A stretch of 64,000 nt of DNA, taken from assembly GCF_007954365.1 (NCBI RefSeq), contig NZ_VOLO01000003.1, positions 310,001 through 374,000 of the forward strand. Reading direction: 5' to 3'. Positions 8,657-17,301 of the stretch are shown piece by piece. The translations under genes and the position numbers were made by a program. This stretch comes from Frigoribacterium sp. ACAM 257 (GTDB lineage Bacteria > Actinomycetota > Actinomycetes > Actinomycetales > Microbacteriaceae). How positions within the stretch are numbered: position 1 is the stretch's first letter; each line of letters begins with the position of its first letter. The notes beneath the pieces are model-generated. The model ran no database searches. It was not told the DNA's origin and saw only the letters and a program-made list of their open reading frames with translations.

Positions 8657-9433
8657 ATGGACCTGTCCGCCTTCCCGCCCCTCGCCGTCGCCCTCGACGG
8701 CCTGCACACCGTCGTCGTCGCGCTGAGCGACCTCGTCGAGCCGATCGCCGGCGCCTCGTCGTCCGCGCTCGCTGTCGTGCTCCTGACCCTGCTCGTCCGC
8801 GTCCTGCTGGTGCCCGTCGGGGTGTCGCAGGTGCGGGCGGAGATCGGCCGTCGTCGCCTGGCGCCCGCGCTCGCCGACATGCGTCGCCGGATCCGCGACC
8901 CCCAGGCGCTGCAGCGCGCGACGGCGGCGCTCTACACGTCGGAGAAGGTGTCGCCGCTGGCGGGCTGCCTGCCGACCCTCGCCCAGGCGCCGGTGCTCAC
9001 AGCCGTCTGGTCGTTGTTCGCGCACCCCGTGATCGCCGGGCACGCCAACGCCCTGCTCGGGCACGGCCTGGCCGGTGCGGCGCTCGGCGCCTCGCTGGTG
9101 GGCTCGGTCGGTCTCGTCGTCGGCGGCGTCGCGGCGGGTGCCGTCTGGCCCTTCGTGGTGCTGCTCGTCGTGCTCGCGCTCGTCGTCGAGCTGCGACGAC
9201 GGACCGACCTGAGGGCCGCGGGCCCGGTCGCGACGATGCCAGGGCAGGAGGCGCTGCCCGCCCTCGCGACCGTCGCCCGCGTGCTGCCCTTCGTCACCGT
9301 CGTCGTCGCCGCGTTCGTGCCGCTCGCCGCCGCCCTCTACATGGTGACGAGCGCGGCCTGGACCCTGGGGGAGCGGGTCGTCGTCCGCCGAGTGCTGACC
9401 CGACGGGCCAAGGGAGGGACGGCCACCGCGTGA
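8657..9433 (+). CDS. YidC/Oxa1 family membrane protein insertase (paralogue)
   Basis: Membrane insertase-type protein of 258 residues with five hydrophobic segments. The family's first core helix and following cytoplasmic loop are recognisable (ALAVVLLTLLVRVLLVPVG, then SQVRAEIGRRRLAPAL with charged helical hairpin). It lacks the rnpA/rpmH/jag context of the housekeeping yidC, so it is a secondary copy. The ATG at 8657 was preferred because GAGG lies 10 nt upstream; an in-frame GTG at 8645 is possible. Ends 7 nt from the convergent glycosyltransferase. Confidence 0.82.
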   Translation: MDLSAFPPLAVALDGLHTVVVALSDLVEPIAGASSSALAVVLLTLLVRVLLVPVGVSQVRAEIGRRRLAPALADMRRRIRDPQALQRATAALYTSEKVSPLAGCLPTLAQAPVLTAVWSLFAHPVIAGHANALLGHGLAGAALGASLVGSVGLVVGGVAAGAVWPFVVLLVVLALVVELRRRTDLRAAGPVATMPGQEALPALATVARVLPFVTVVVAAFVPLAAALYMVTSAAWTLGERVVVRRVLTRRAKGGTATA

Positions 9434-9440
9434 GTGGCGG

Positions 9441-10865
9441 TCACCCCGTGAGAGACGTCGGGTCGGGGGCCGTCGGCTGGCGGACCTCGACGCTGGCCCT
9501 GGTGCCCCAGCCGACGTTCGCGAAGGTCGCCATGGCGTACCACCGCAGCACCCGCAACGCCGTGAGGCTCCAGATGCCCGCGAGCGGAGCGAGGCAGAGC
9601 GTGCGGAGCGTCTGGGCGCGCGTGCGGTCGCTGCGCTCGATCGTCGCGTAGCGAAGGGTGGTCAGCGAGTACAGGGCGACGGCGCCGAGGGCGGCGGAGC
9701 CGGCCGTCAGAGGGGTCGACAACCCGCCGGAGAGCACGACGACGAAGAATGTGGCGGTGACGGTCGTGTACATGAGCCACTTCGCCAGGTGCAGCCAGTA
9801 CGCCGCGCGGTGCAGGGGCAGATGGCGCAGCCGCCAGCCCGACCGGATGAACGAACCGCGCATCCAGCGGAGCTGCTGCCGGAGGTGGTGGCCGAGCCTG
9901 TCCGGCATCAGCGTGAACGCGACGCAGTTCGACTGCTGCACGGCGGCCCCGCGTCGGAGGGCGAACAGCGTGAGCATGCTGTCGTCGGAGAAGTGCACGG
10001 GGCGGCCGAGGATGGTCTCGCCGAGGTAGGTCTCGACGTTGTCGCGGATGACGTCCGCCCTGTAGAGGGCGCAGCCGCCCGAGTTCACCATCACCGAGTC
10101 CAGTCGGGAGAAGGCGGCGCGCTCGAAGAGGTGCAGCGAGACGCAGAACACGTCGACGACCCGGGTCAGCAGGTTCTGTGCGACGTTCGTGGTGAGGATG
10201 ACGGCGGCGACCGACTGCACCTGAGGATCGTCGAAGGCGACGAGCCCGTTCTCGAGGGCCCTGCCGTCGAGGATGCTGTCGCTGTCGACCGTCACGTAGA
10301 CGTCGGCGTGCGGCTCGGCCTCGGCGCCGTGCACCTGCGCGCGGCGCTTGCCCCCGTTCGCCTGGCGGAGCCAGGTGGCCCGCACGCCGAGCTCGTCCGC
10401 CGCCAGGCGGAACCACGCCTCGACGGTCTCGTAGCCGCCGGTGGTCGAGCCGTCGTCGACCACGACGACGCCGTCGGGCAGACGGGTCTGGGCCAGGAAG
10501 CCGCGGAGGCAGGCGCGGAGGGCCGCGGGGTCCTCGTTGTAGCAGGGCACGAGCGCGACGACGTCCGGGTCGCCCGGCCGGCGGGGCACGGTGTCGGGCT
10601 GGGCCCGCGTCGACGTCGCGCGCGAGACGCGGTCGAGGCCGCGGGGGCGGTCGAACAGCCCCAGCACGATCTGGGCCCCGACGACGACGACGAGCAGGAG
10701 GAACACGACCGCGGGGGCGGAGGCGAGGCCGGTCCAGACCTGGACGCCGATGCTGAGGGCGACGACGACCGCCAGGAGCGCCGCCGTCCGGCGGGGGTAG
10801 CTCGACCACGAGACGACGTGGGGGAGCGGAGCCGAGTCGGTGCCCGAGCTCTCGCCGGGCCTCAT
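9441..10865 (-). CDS. Membrane glycosyltransferase family 2 (hyaluronan/chitin-synthase-like)
   Basis: Processive-type inverting glycosyltransferase of 474 residues. Two N-terminal membrane helices (28-48, 51-71) precede the GT-A domain with VALVPCYNED, VVVDDGS, DxD as D194-S-D196, the acceptor/base motif SDDS (293-296) and QQLRW (330-334). C-terminal helices probably form the translocation channel. This arrangement matches hyaluronan/chitin synthases more than transferases adding single sugars. Its ATG overlaps the stop of the 36-residue ORF upstream (ATGA), so the two should be translationally coupled. The polymer made is unknown. Confidence 0.88.
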   Translation of the reverse strand: MRPGESSGTDSAPLPHVVSWSSYPRRTAALLAVVVALSIGVQVWTGLASAPAVVFLLLVVVVGAQIVLGLFDRPRGLDRVSRATSTRAQPDTVPRRPGDPDVVALVPCYNEDPAALRACLRGFLAQTRLPDGVVVVDDGSTTGGYETVEAWFRLAADELGVRATWLRQANGGKRRAQVHGAEAEPHADVYVTVDSDSILDGRALENGLVAFDDPQVQSVAAVILTTNVAQNLLTRVVDVFCVSLHLFERAAFSRLDSVMVNSGGCALYRADVIRDNVETYLGETILGRPVHFSDDSMLTLFALRRGAAVQQSNCVAFTLMPDRLGHHLRQQLRWMRGSFIRSGWRLRHLPLHRAAYWLHLAKWLMYTTVTATFFVVVLSGGLSTPLTAGSAALGAVALYSLTTLRYATIERSDRTRAQTLRTLCLAPLAGIWSLTALRVLRWYAMATFANVGWGTRASVEVRQPTAPDPTSLTG

Positions 10866-10972
10866 CGTCGGCTCCGACGGCGCCAGGGCAGGCGGAGCAG
10901 GACGGCGGCGCCGAGCACGGCACCAGGGGCCGCGGCGATCATGAGCCACGAAGGAAGGTCGGTCACGGGCAT
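10862..10972 (-). CDS. 36-residue single-pass membrane peptide coupled to the GT2
   Basis: Not a recognised family. The ORF encodes 36 residues starting MPVTDLPSWLMIAAAPGAVL, with one hydrophobic helix (about 8-29) and a basic C-terminus RRRSRR. Support for it being real is GAGGAG placed 7 nt before the ATG and an ATGA overlap with the glycosyltransferase start, so the synthase start depends on its translation. The topology suggests a small subunit or assembly factor of the synthase, but that is inference. Confidence 0.65.
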   Translation of the reverse strand: MPVTDLPSWLMIAAAPGAVLGAAVLLRLPWRRRSRR

Positions 10973-11075
10973 CAAGAACTCCTCACACGGAATGTCGGAT
11001 GTGAGGTGACACTAGCCGTCCTGAGCCCTCGACGTAACCCTCGGCGGGGATCCTGTCCCGTTGGCCGACGACGAG

Positions 11076-11107
11076 GGGCCCGCACCTGCTGGTGCAGATG
11101 CGGGCCC
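11076..11107 (-). terminator. Hairpin downstream of yceI
   Basis: GGGCCCGCA (11076-11084) pairs with TGCGGGCCC (11099-11107) across a 14-nt loop. It sits between yceI and the small ORF/GT2 unit, all on the minus strand, and probably ends the yceI message. No T tract follows. Confidence 0.5.
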
Positions 11108-11152
11108 TCCGGTCACGAACGCGCCCAGGGCGCGTCGTGCGTGCTGCGTGGA

Positions 11153-11704
11153 CTACGCGGCGTGGACGAACTGGATCTCGAGCGTGACGGTGACGTCGTT
11201 GCCGAGCGTGAAGCCGCCGGCCTCGATGGCCGCGTTCCAGCTGACGCCGAACTCGGTGCGGTCGATCTTGGTGGTGGCCGAGAAGCCGAGCTTGGTCTGG
11301 CCGTAGCCGTCGACGACGAGGCCGCCGAACTCGCTCTTGAGGGTGACGGGCTTGGTGACGCCGCGGAGGGTGAGGTCGCCGTGGACGAGGAACGAGTCGT
11401 CGCCCTTCTCCTCGATGCTGGTCGAGACGAAGGTCATCTTCGGGTGCTCCTCGGCGAGGAAGAAGTCGCCGGTCTGGAGGTGCCCGTCGCGGTCCTTCTG
11501 GTTGGTGTTGATCGACGCGACGTCGATGGACGCGGTGACCTTGCTGGCCGTGTGGTCCTCGTCGGTCACGAGCGACGCGTCGAACGACTCGAAGGAGCCC
11601 TTGACCTTGCTGATGGCGAGGTGACGGACGCTGAACGAGACCTCGCTGTGGGTGGGGTCGAGGTTCCAGGTGCCGGCGGGGATCTTCTCTGCGGTGATGG
11701 CCAT
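11153..11704 (-). CDS. YceI family protein
   Basis: A 183-residue lipocalin-like beta-barrel that binds polyisoprenoid-type lipids in characterised homologues. The pattern WNLDPTHSEVSFSVRH at residues 13-28 and the late FVHAA-terminated strand are typical. There is no signal peptide, as in many actinobacterial cytoplasmic members. AGGAGAAC precedes the ATG. Upstream lie a -10 TATACT and a symmetric operator-like site, so it looks like a regulated single gene. Confidence 0.92.
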   Translation of the reverse strand: MAITAEKIPAGTWNLDPTHSEVSFSVRHLAISKVKGSFESFDASLVTDEDHTASKVTASIDVASINTNQKDRDGHLQTGDFFLAEEHPKMTFVSTSIEEKGDDSFLVHGDLTLRGVTKPVTLKSEFGGLVVDGYGQTKLGFSATTKIDRTEFGVSWNAAIEAGGFTLGNDVTVTLEIQFVHAA

Positions 11705-11760
11705 GGTGTTCTCCTGCTGTTCTGTGGTCGGTTCGGTGGGCTGTTCGACGAGATCGAGAT

Positions 11761-11794
11761 CGGTGACGTGTCACCGAAGGTCGGTACGAGTATA
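11761..11794 (-). promoter_or_regulatory. yceI promoter with symmetric operator candidate
   Basis: On the minus strand TATACT (11789-11794) is a good -10, in an otherwise GC-rich region. Just downstream of the expected start point is CGGTGAC-GT-GTCACCG (11761-11776), a perfect 7-bp inverted repeat with a 2-bp centre. Its position over the early transcribed region is typical of a repressor operator. Confidence 0.5.
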
Positions 11795-11819
11795 TGCAAG
11801 CGCATCCTCTCGCGCGACA

Positions 11820-11847
11820 TTCCCGATCTCCTGCAGGAGATCGGGAA
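11820..11847. repeat. 28-bp perfect palindrome between AKR and yceI
   Basis: TTCCCGATCTCCTG followed immediately by its exact reverse complement. It lies 37 nt after the aldo/keto reductase stop and about 25 nt upstream of the yceI -10. As RNA it would form a 12-bp stem with a TGCA loop, so it may be a terminator. As DNA it could equally be a dimeric regulator site. Confidence 0.7.
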
Positions 11848-11883
11848 CGTCGTCCCGGAGATCGCGCGCGCGAGGCGAGCGGC

Positions 11884-12888
11884 TCAGGCCGGGCGCTGGG
11901 CCGGCGAGACCGTCTTCGCGGGGTCGTGCTCGGCGAGGTCGCCGAGGGCCTCGTCGATCTTGGTCATCACCTCGGCGGGCAGGGCGACGCCGGCAGCCTT
12001 GACGTTGTCGGCGACCTGCTCGGGCCGCGAGGCGCCGATGATCGCGGAGGCGACGTTGTCGTTCTGCAGCACCCACGCGATGGCGAGCTGGGCCATCGAC
12101 AGCCCCAGGTCGGCGGCGATCGGCTCGAGCGAGGCGACCCCCGTGAGCACCTCGTCGGTCAGGAAGCGCTTGATGGTGTTCGCGCCGCCCTTCTCGTCGG
12201 TCGCCCGGCTGCCGGCGGGGAGCTCGGCACCCGGCTTGTACTTGCCGGTCAGGACGCCCTGCGCGACCGGGGACCAGACGATCTGGCCCAGGCCGTGCTG
12301 CTTGCTGGCGGGGACGACCTCCTGCTCGATGACGCGCCACAGCATCGAGTACTGCGGCTGGTTCGAGATGAGCTGCACCCCGAGCTTCTCGGCGAGGGCG
12401 TGGCCCGCGCGGATCTGCTCGGCGTTCCACTCGCTCACGCCGATGTAGAGCGCCTTGCCCTGGCGGACGACGTCGGCGAAGGCCTGCATCGTCTCCTCGA
12501 GCGGGGTCTCGCTGTCGTAGCGGTGCGCCTGGTACAGGTCGACGTAGTCGGTGCCGAGCCGCTTCAGGGAGCCGTCGATCGACTCCAGGATGTGCTTGCG
12601 GCTGAGGCCGGTGTCGTTGTGGCCGGCAGGGCCGGTCGGCCAGTACACCTTCGTGAAGATCTCGAGCGACTCGCGGCGCTCGCCGGCGAGCGCCGCTCCG
12701 AGCACCGTCTCGGCGCCCGTGTTCGCGTAGGCGTCGGCGGTGTCGAAGGTCGAGATGCCCGCGTCGAGGGCGGCACGGACGCACTGCGTCGCGACGTCGT
12801 TCTCGACCTGCGACGCGTGCGTCAGCCAGTTGCCGTAGGTGATCTCCGAGATCTTGAGACCGCTGTGTCCGAGGTATCTGAATTCCAT
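11884..12888 (-). CDS. Aldo/keto reductase (Kv-beta-like, AKR family)
   Basis: NADPH-dependent TIM-barrel oxidoreductase of 334 residues. The catalytic tetrad is recognisable: Asp in FDTADAYAN, Tyr in the same segment, Lys in FTKVYWP and His in YQAHRYD. The cofactor-binding C-terminal GASRPEQVADN is also present. It resembles the voltage-gated K-channel beta-subunit subgroup, whose bacterial members reduce small aldehydes. TAGCGT (12895-12900, minus) lies 6 nt before the ATG, consistent with a leaderless transcript. Confidence 0.92.
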   Translation of the reverse strand: MEFRYLGHSGLKISEITYGNWLTHASQVENDVATQCVRAALDAGISTFDTADAYANTGAETVLGAALAGERRESLEIFTKVYWPTGPAGHNDTGLSRKHILESIDGSLKRLGTDYVDLYQAHRYDSETPLEETMQAFADVVRQGKALYIGVSEWNAEQIRAGHALAEKLGVQLISNQPQYSMLWRVIEQEVVPASKQHGLGQIVWSPVAQGVLTGKYKPGAELPAGSRATDEKGGANTIKRFLTDEVLTGVASLEPIAADLGLSMAQLAIAWVLQNDNVASAIIGASRPEQVADNVKAAGVALPAEVMTKIDEALGDLAEHDPAKTVSPAQRPA

Positions 12889-13032
12889 GGGCTCACGCTA
12901 CGCGCGTCCCGGGCGCGAGGCGAGCGACGGCCGGGACGGCTGTGTGAACAGCGCGTGACGCCAACCTGGCAACCAGCGCACAAGGACGTACCCCGGGCAA
13001 ACCCCCTTCCGGGGGGCCCCCGAACCGGTGTC

Positions 13033-13581
13033 ATGCCCGACGCTCCCGCCCTCGACGAGAGGCCGACCACCCGACCGGCCGACGCCCCCGACGTCGACCG
13101 CGCCGCCGCCTCTTCGGCGACGGCCTCCGTGCCCGCCCGCGCAGCCGTCTCGGTGCGCGTGGCGAGCCGCCTCCGCGAGCTCGCGACCTTCGGCTTCGTC
13201 GGCGGCATCGCCTTCGTCGTCGACGTGGGCGTCTACAACCTGCTGAGGCTCACGCTGCTCGACGACAAGCCGATCGGCGCGAAGGTCATCTCGGTGATCG
13301 TCGCGACGGCCGTCGCATGGCTCGGCAACCGCTACCTCACGTTCCGCGCCGACCGCGGCCGGGCCGTGCTCAAGGAGGCCGTCGTCTTCGGCCTCGTGAA
13401 CGTCGGGGGGCTCGCCATCGCCTCCCTGTGCCTCTTCGTGTCGCACTACGTGCTCGGCCACACCAGCCAGCTCGCCGACAACATCGCGGCGAACGGGGTG
13501 GGGCTCGTGCTCGGCACGGCGTTCCGCTACGTGGCCTACCGCTGGTTCGTCTTCGCGCCGGCCACGGCCGACGCCCGCTGA
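13033..13581 (+). CDS. GtrA family membrane protein (polyprenyl-linked sugar flippase)
   Basis: A 182-residue protein with a roughly 45-residue polar N-terminal extension followed by the four-helix GtrA domain. The hallmark first helix is ELATFGFVGGIAFVVDVGVY, and the later W-NRYLTF and YRWFVF motifs are typical. GtrA proteins are thought to flip polyprenyl-phosphate sugars across the membrane. It opens the surface-glycan cluster and fits functionally with the GT39 at 15200 and the polyprenol-phosphate sugar synthase at 20305. A C-rich/G-rich hairpin (CCCCC-TTCC-GGGGG) lies just before the gene. Confidence 0.88.
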   Translation: MPDAPALDERPTTRPADAPDVDRAAASSATASVPARAAVSVRVASRLRELATFGFVGGIAFVVDVGVYNLLRLTLLDDKPIGAKVISVIVATAVAWLGNRYLTFRADRGRAVLKEAVVFGLVNVGGLAIASLCLFVSHYVLGHTSQLADNIAANGVGLVLGTAFRYVAYRWFVFAPATADAR

Positions 13582-13709
13582 CCGCACCACCCGCATGACG
13601 CACCTGCACCATCCAGAACCACCAGAACCACCAGCAGGACCCGGCTCGCGGCACCCGACCGTCGTGATCCGGACACCATCGCCCACCCTCACCCGACAGG
13701 AGAACGACC

Positions 13710-15203
13710 GTGTCGACTGACCCGACGCACCCCGTGCACTCCCTGCTCGCCGCCGGCGAGCCGCAGCCCCTGCTGACGCCGCAGGCACCCACGAGCCCTG
13801 ACCAGTTCGTGCCCAACCGCGGCACCACCTCCGGGGCGGGGGAGGCCCTCTCGGGCTTCTCGCTGCCCGACTGGAGCCCCTTCGAGTGGATCGGCTACTC
13901 GTCCCTCATCCTCGTCTCGCTGCTGCTGACCGCCGTCGCCGTCTCGACGCTGTGGTGGATGCTGCACGCCTGGCGCTCGAAGGACAACCTCGAGGGCAGC
14001 CAGTTCAGCTCCGACCCGCTCGACGCACGGCACTCGTTCACCCTGCTCGTCCCCGGACGGCACGAGGAGGAGGTCATGGGCCAGACCCTCGACCGCCTCG
14101 CGCTGCAGGACCACCCCGACTTCGAGATCATCGCGATCGTCGGCCACGACGACCCGGGCACCGAGCGCGTCGCCCGTGAGGCCGCGGCTCGTCACCCCGA
14201 CCTGATCCGCGTGGTCGTCGACTCGAGCGTCCCCAAGAACAAGCCGAAGGCGCTGAACCTCGCGCTGCAGACCTCGCGGGGCGAGATCGTCGGCGTGTTC
14301 GACGCCGAGGACGAGGTCCACCCCCGCCTCCTCACGCTGGTCGACTCGCGCTTCAGCGAGACCGACGCCGACGTCGTCCAGGGCGGCGTGCAGCTGATGA
14401 ACTTCCAGTCCAGCTGGTGGAGCCTCCGCAACGTGCTCGAGTACTACTTCTGGTTCCGCTCGCGCCTGCACTTCCACGCCAAGGAGAAGTTCATCCCCCT
14501 CGGCGGCAACACCGTCTTCGTGCGCAAGGACTGGCTCGACTGGTCCGCTGGCTGGGACGCCGAGTGCCTCGCCGAGGACTGCGAGCTGGGCGTCCGCCTG
14601 TCGAGCGCCGGCGCGAAGGTCGTCGTCGCCTACAGCCCCGAGGTCGTCACCCGCGAGGAGACGCCCGGCACGTTCGTCTCGTTGCTCAAGCAGCGCACGC
14701 GCTGGAACCAGGGCTTCATGCAGGTCTACGGCAAGGGCGAGTGGAAGAAGCTGCCGCGTCTGCGCCAGCGCCTGATGGCCCGCTACCTCCTGACGATGCC
14801 GTTCATCCAGGCGGCCACCGGCCTCCTGATCCCGATCTCCGTCATCCTGATCTTCACGATCAAGGTCCCGACGGCCATCGCGCTCGTCTCGTTCATCCCG
14901 CTGGCGCCGACCCTGGTGCTGCTGGCCGTCGAGTTCACCGGCCTCCGCGAGTTCGGCCGCACCTACGGGCAGAAGGTCAGGGCGCGCGACTACTTCCGCC
15001 TGATCTGGGGCCTCATCCCGTACCAGATATTCCTCGCCCTCGCCGCCGTGCGAGCCGTCTTCCGTCAGATCCGAGGCATGAACGCCTGGGAGAAGACGGA
15101 GCACACCGGGGCCCACCGCCCCGCCGAGACCCCCGCCCCGCAGGAGGCGCCCCGCGCCTCCCAGCAGGAGCCCGCCCTCGCCATGACCGGAGGTGACCGA
15201 TGA
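13710..15203 (+). CDS. Processive glycosyltransferase family 2 (BcsA-like, no PilZ domain)
   Basis: Membrane beta-glycosyltransferase of 497 residues. It has a helix at about 61-85 and a GT-A domain with FTLLVPGRHEE, D198-A-E-D201 (DxD), ED at 289-290 and QRTRW at 328-332, then several C-terminal helices. This is the D,D,D,QxxRW architecture of cellulose/curdlan-type synthases. No PilZ domain follows, so there is no direct c-di-GMP control. The GTG start follows ACAGGAGAAC. Its stop overlaps the next ATG (ATGA). A GH8 glucanase at 18281 makes a beta-glucan product plausible. Confidence 0.9.
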   Translation: MSTDPTHPVHSLLAAGEPQPLLTPQAPTSPDQFVPNRGTTSGAGEALSGFSLPDWSPFEWIGYSSLILVSLLLTAVAVSTLWWMLHAWRSKDNLEGSQFSSDPLDARHSFTLLVPGRHEEEVMGQTLDRLALQDHPDFEIIAIVGHDDPGTERVAREAAARHPDLIRVVVDSSVPKNKPKALNLALQTSRGEIVGVFDAEDEVHPRLLTLVDSRFSETDADVVQGGVQLMNFQSSWWSLRNVLEYYFWFRSRLHFHAKEKFIPLGGNTVFVRKDWLDWSAGWDAECLAEDCELGVRLSSAGAKVVVAYSPEVVTREETPGTFVSLLKQRTRWNQGFMQVYGKGEWKKLPRLRQRLMARYLLTMPFIQAATGLLIPISVILIFTIKVPTAIALVSFIPLAPTLVLLAVEFTGLREFGRTYGQKVRARDYFRLIWGLIPYQIFLALAAVRAVFRQIRGMNAWEKTEHTGAHRPAETPAPQEAPRASQQEPALAMTGGDR

Positions 15204-17203
15204 CCAGCACGCTGAACCGCCCCACGGCGGTCGACGACCGCATCGCCTCGGCGCCCCGTCGTCCCGTGACGGCGCCGGAGCAGACACCTGAGCGCTCGCC
15301 CGGGTGGCTCCGCCGCCACGGCGCCGGCCTCGTCTGGCTGTTGCCCTTGATGGCGATCGCCGCCGTCGTGCAGGCCTTCAACATGGCCGGCTCGCCGCAG
15401 CGCATCGACGACGAGGGCACGTACACGGCCCAGGCCTGGGCCGTCCAGAACCTCGGCGAGCTCGCCCACTACACCTACTGGTACGACCACCCCCCGGTCG
15501 GCTGGCTGCAGATCTCGGCCTACACGGCCCTGACCGGTGCCTTCGAGCGCTACGACGTCGCGGTGCTGGCAGGCCGCGAGGCGATGCTCGCCTTCACCGT
15601 CGTCGCCGTCGCCCTGCTCTGGCTGCTGGCCCGCAAGCTCGGCCTCAGCCGCCCCGCCGCCGCCGTCGCCGGACTCGTGTTCGCGGTCTCGCCCCTGGCC
15701 CTGCAGTTCCACCGCACGGTCTACCTCGACAACGTGGCCACCCCCTGGCTGCTCGCCGCGTTCGTCTTCGCGCTGAGCAAGCGCTACCAGCTCGCCGGCT
15801 TCGCCGCCGCCTCCGTGTCGTTCGGCATCGCGGTGCTCTCGAAGGAGACGTACCTGCTCGCCCTGCCGTTCCTGGCCTGGATGATGTGGCGCGGCGCCGA
15901 CAGGTCGACCCGCCGCTACACGCTCTCGATCGCGGGCAGCCTGCTCGTGCTCGTCGGCCTCGCCTACGTCGCGCTCGCCGCGGTCAAGGGCGAGCTGCTG
16001 CCGGGAGCCGGCCGGGTCAGCCTGCTCGAGGGCGTCCAGTTCCAGCTGGCGACCCGCGAGGCCAGCGGGTCGGTGTTCGACACCGGCAGCCTGTTCTTCG
16101 CGACGGTGTCGCAGTGGTGGCAGCTCGACCAGGTGCTGATCGTGGTCGGGACCCTCGCCTCCGTCGTCGGCCTGTTCATGAAGAGGGTCCGGCCGATCGC
16201 CGTGATGATGGTCTTCCTGATCGCCTTCATGTTCCGTCCCGGCGGCTACCTGCCGGTGCCGTACGTGATCATGCTGCTGCCGTTCGCGGCGCTGTTGATC
16301 GCCGCGGTCACCGACGCAGCCGTGAAGTCGGTGCGGGCACGCCGCGCCGGCGCCGTCTCGACGGCCGCGGTCCGCACGGGGTCCGTCACCTGGATCGCGC
16401 TCACCGTCGCCGCCGTGGTGGCGCTGGTCCCCCTCTGGGCCGTCCAGCTGCGCGGGTTCCTCGACTCGGACCTCGACGCGCCGATGCGCAACGCCGAGAC
16501 CTGGGTCGAGACCAACGTCCCGAAGGACAGCCGCCTCCTCGTCGACGACGCGGTCTGGGTCGACCTGGTCCGCGCCGGCTTCGCCCGCGACAACGTCATC
16601 TGGTTCTACAAGATCGACACCGACGGCGCCGTCCAAGCGCAGTCGCCCAACGGCTGGCGCGACTCGGACTACCTGTTCGAGACCGAGTCGGTCCGGACCT
16701 CGGGAGCGGGCTCGCCCGACGTGCGGTCGGCACTCGAGAGCTCGACCGTCGTCGCCTCCTTCGGCGAGGGCGACCAGCAGGTGAACGTCCGACGGATCGA
16801 CAGCGACGGCGCCGCCGAGGCGCAGCGCTCCGCGGACGCCGCAGCCTCCGCGCGGTCCGCCGCCGGTGCCGAGCTCGCCGAGAACCCGTCGCTGCAGGTG
16901 TCCAGCACCTTCGACCAGGCCCTCCGTGACGGTCGTCTCGACCCCCGCGCGCTGATCGTCCTCGGTCAGCTCGCCGCGGTGGCCCCGATCTCGGTCGCGG
17001 ACCCGGCAGCCCTGCCGGGCGAGCAAGAGGCCGTGTTCCGGCAGTTCGACGTCACGCCGCAGGGCGGCGAGACCGTCGCGCAGCTCGACACGCTCCTCCG
17101 GGGCCTCGGCGACACCTACGAGCCGGCCTCGATCGAGCCCCTCGGAGACGGCCTCCGCATCACGTTCTCCGCCGTCGCCCCGTCGGGCGTCCTGTCCGAC
17201 TGA
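15200..17203 (+). CDS. Glycosyltransferase family 39-like (ArnT/PMT-like) membrane protein
   Basis: A 667-residue polytopic membrane transferase that uses polyprenyl-phosphate-linked sugar donors. The first extracytoplasmic loop carries the GT-C acidic motif RIDDEGTYTAQAW, followed by the family motif YDHPPVGWLQ. About ten hydrophobic helices span to residue ~415, and a soluble ~250-residue C-terminal domain follows, presumably outside the membrane. It starts inside the stop codon of the GT2, so both are made together. The acceptor is unknown. Confidence 0.87.
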   Translation: MTSTLNRPTAVDDRIASAPRRPVTAPEQTPERSPGWLRRHGAGLVWLLPLMAIAAVVQAFNMAGSPQRIDDEGTYTAQAWAVQNLGELAHYTYWYDHPPVGWLQISAYTALTGAFERYDVAVLAGREAMLAFTVVAVALLWLLARKLGLSRPAAAVAGLVFAVSPLALQFHRTVYLDNVATPWLLAAFVFALSKRYQLAGFAAASVSFGIAVLSKETYLLALPFLAWMMWRGADRSTRRYTLSIAGSLLVLVGLAYVALAAVKGELLPGAGRVSLLEGVQFQLATREASGSVFDTGSLFFATVSQWWQLDQVLIVVGTLASVVGLFMKRVRPIAVMMVFLIAFMFRPGGYLPVPYVIMLLPFAALLIAAVTDAAVKSVRARRAGAVSTAAVRTGSVTWIALTVAAVVALVPLWAVQLRGFLDSDLDAPMRNAETWVETNVPKDSRLLVDDAVWVDLVRAGFARDNVIWFYKIDTDGAVQAQSPNGWRDSDYLFETESVRTSGAGSPDVRSALESSTVVASFGEGDQQVNVRRIDSDGAAEAQRSADAAASARSAAGAELAENPSLQVSSTFDQALRDGRLDPRALIVLGQLAAVAPISVADPAALPGEQEAVFRQFDVTPQGGETVAQLDTLLRGLGDTYEPASIEPLGDGLRITFSAVAPSGVLSD

Positions 17204-17301
17204 CCACCTCGCCGGGGGTCGTGCAGACGACCCCCGGCACCCCTCCTCCCCGCCGTCGCGCCCCTCCGGACGCGGCACCCGAACGGAAAGGAACCAACCC
17301 C

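Noticed and set aside
10866-10949. Longer N-terminus for the GT2 (in-frame ATG at 10949)
   Set aside because: The extension is Arg/Pro-rich and lies in another frame of the 36-residue ORF, whose ATGA overlap supports the start at 10865.
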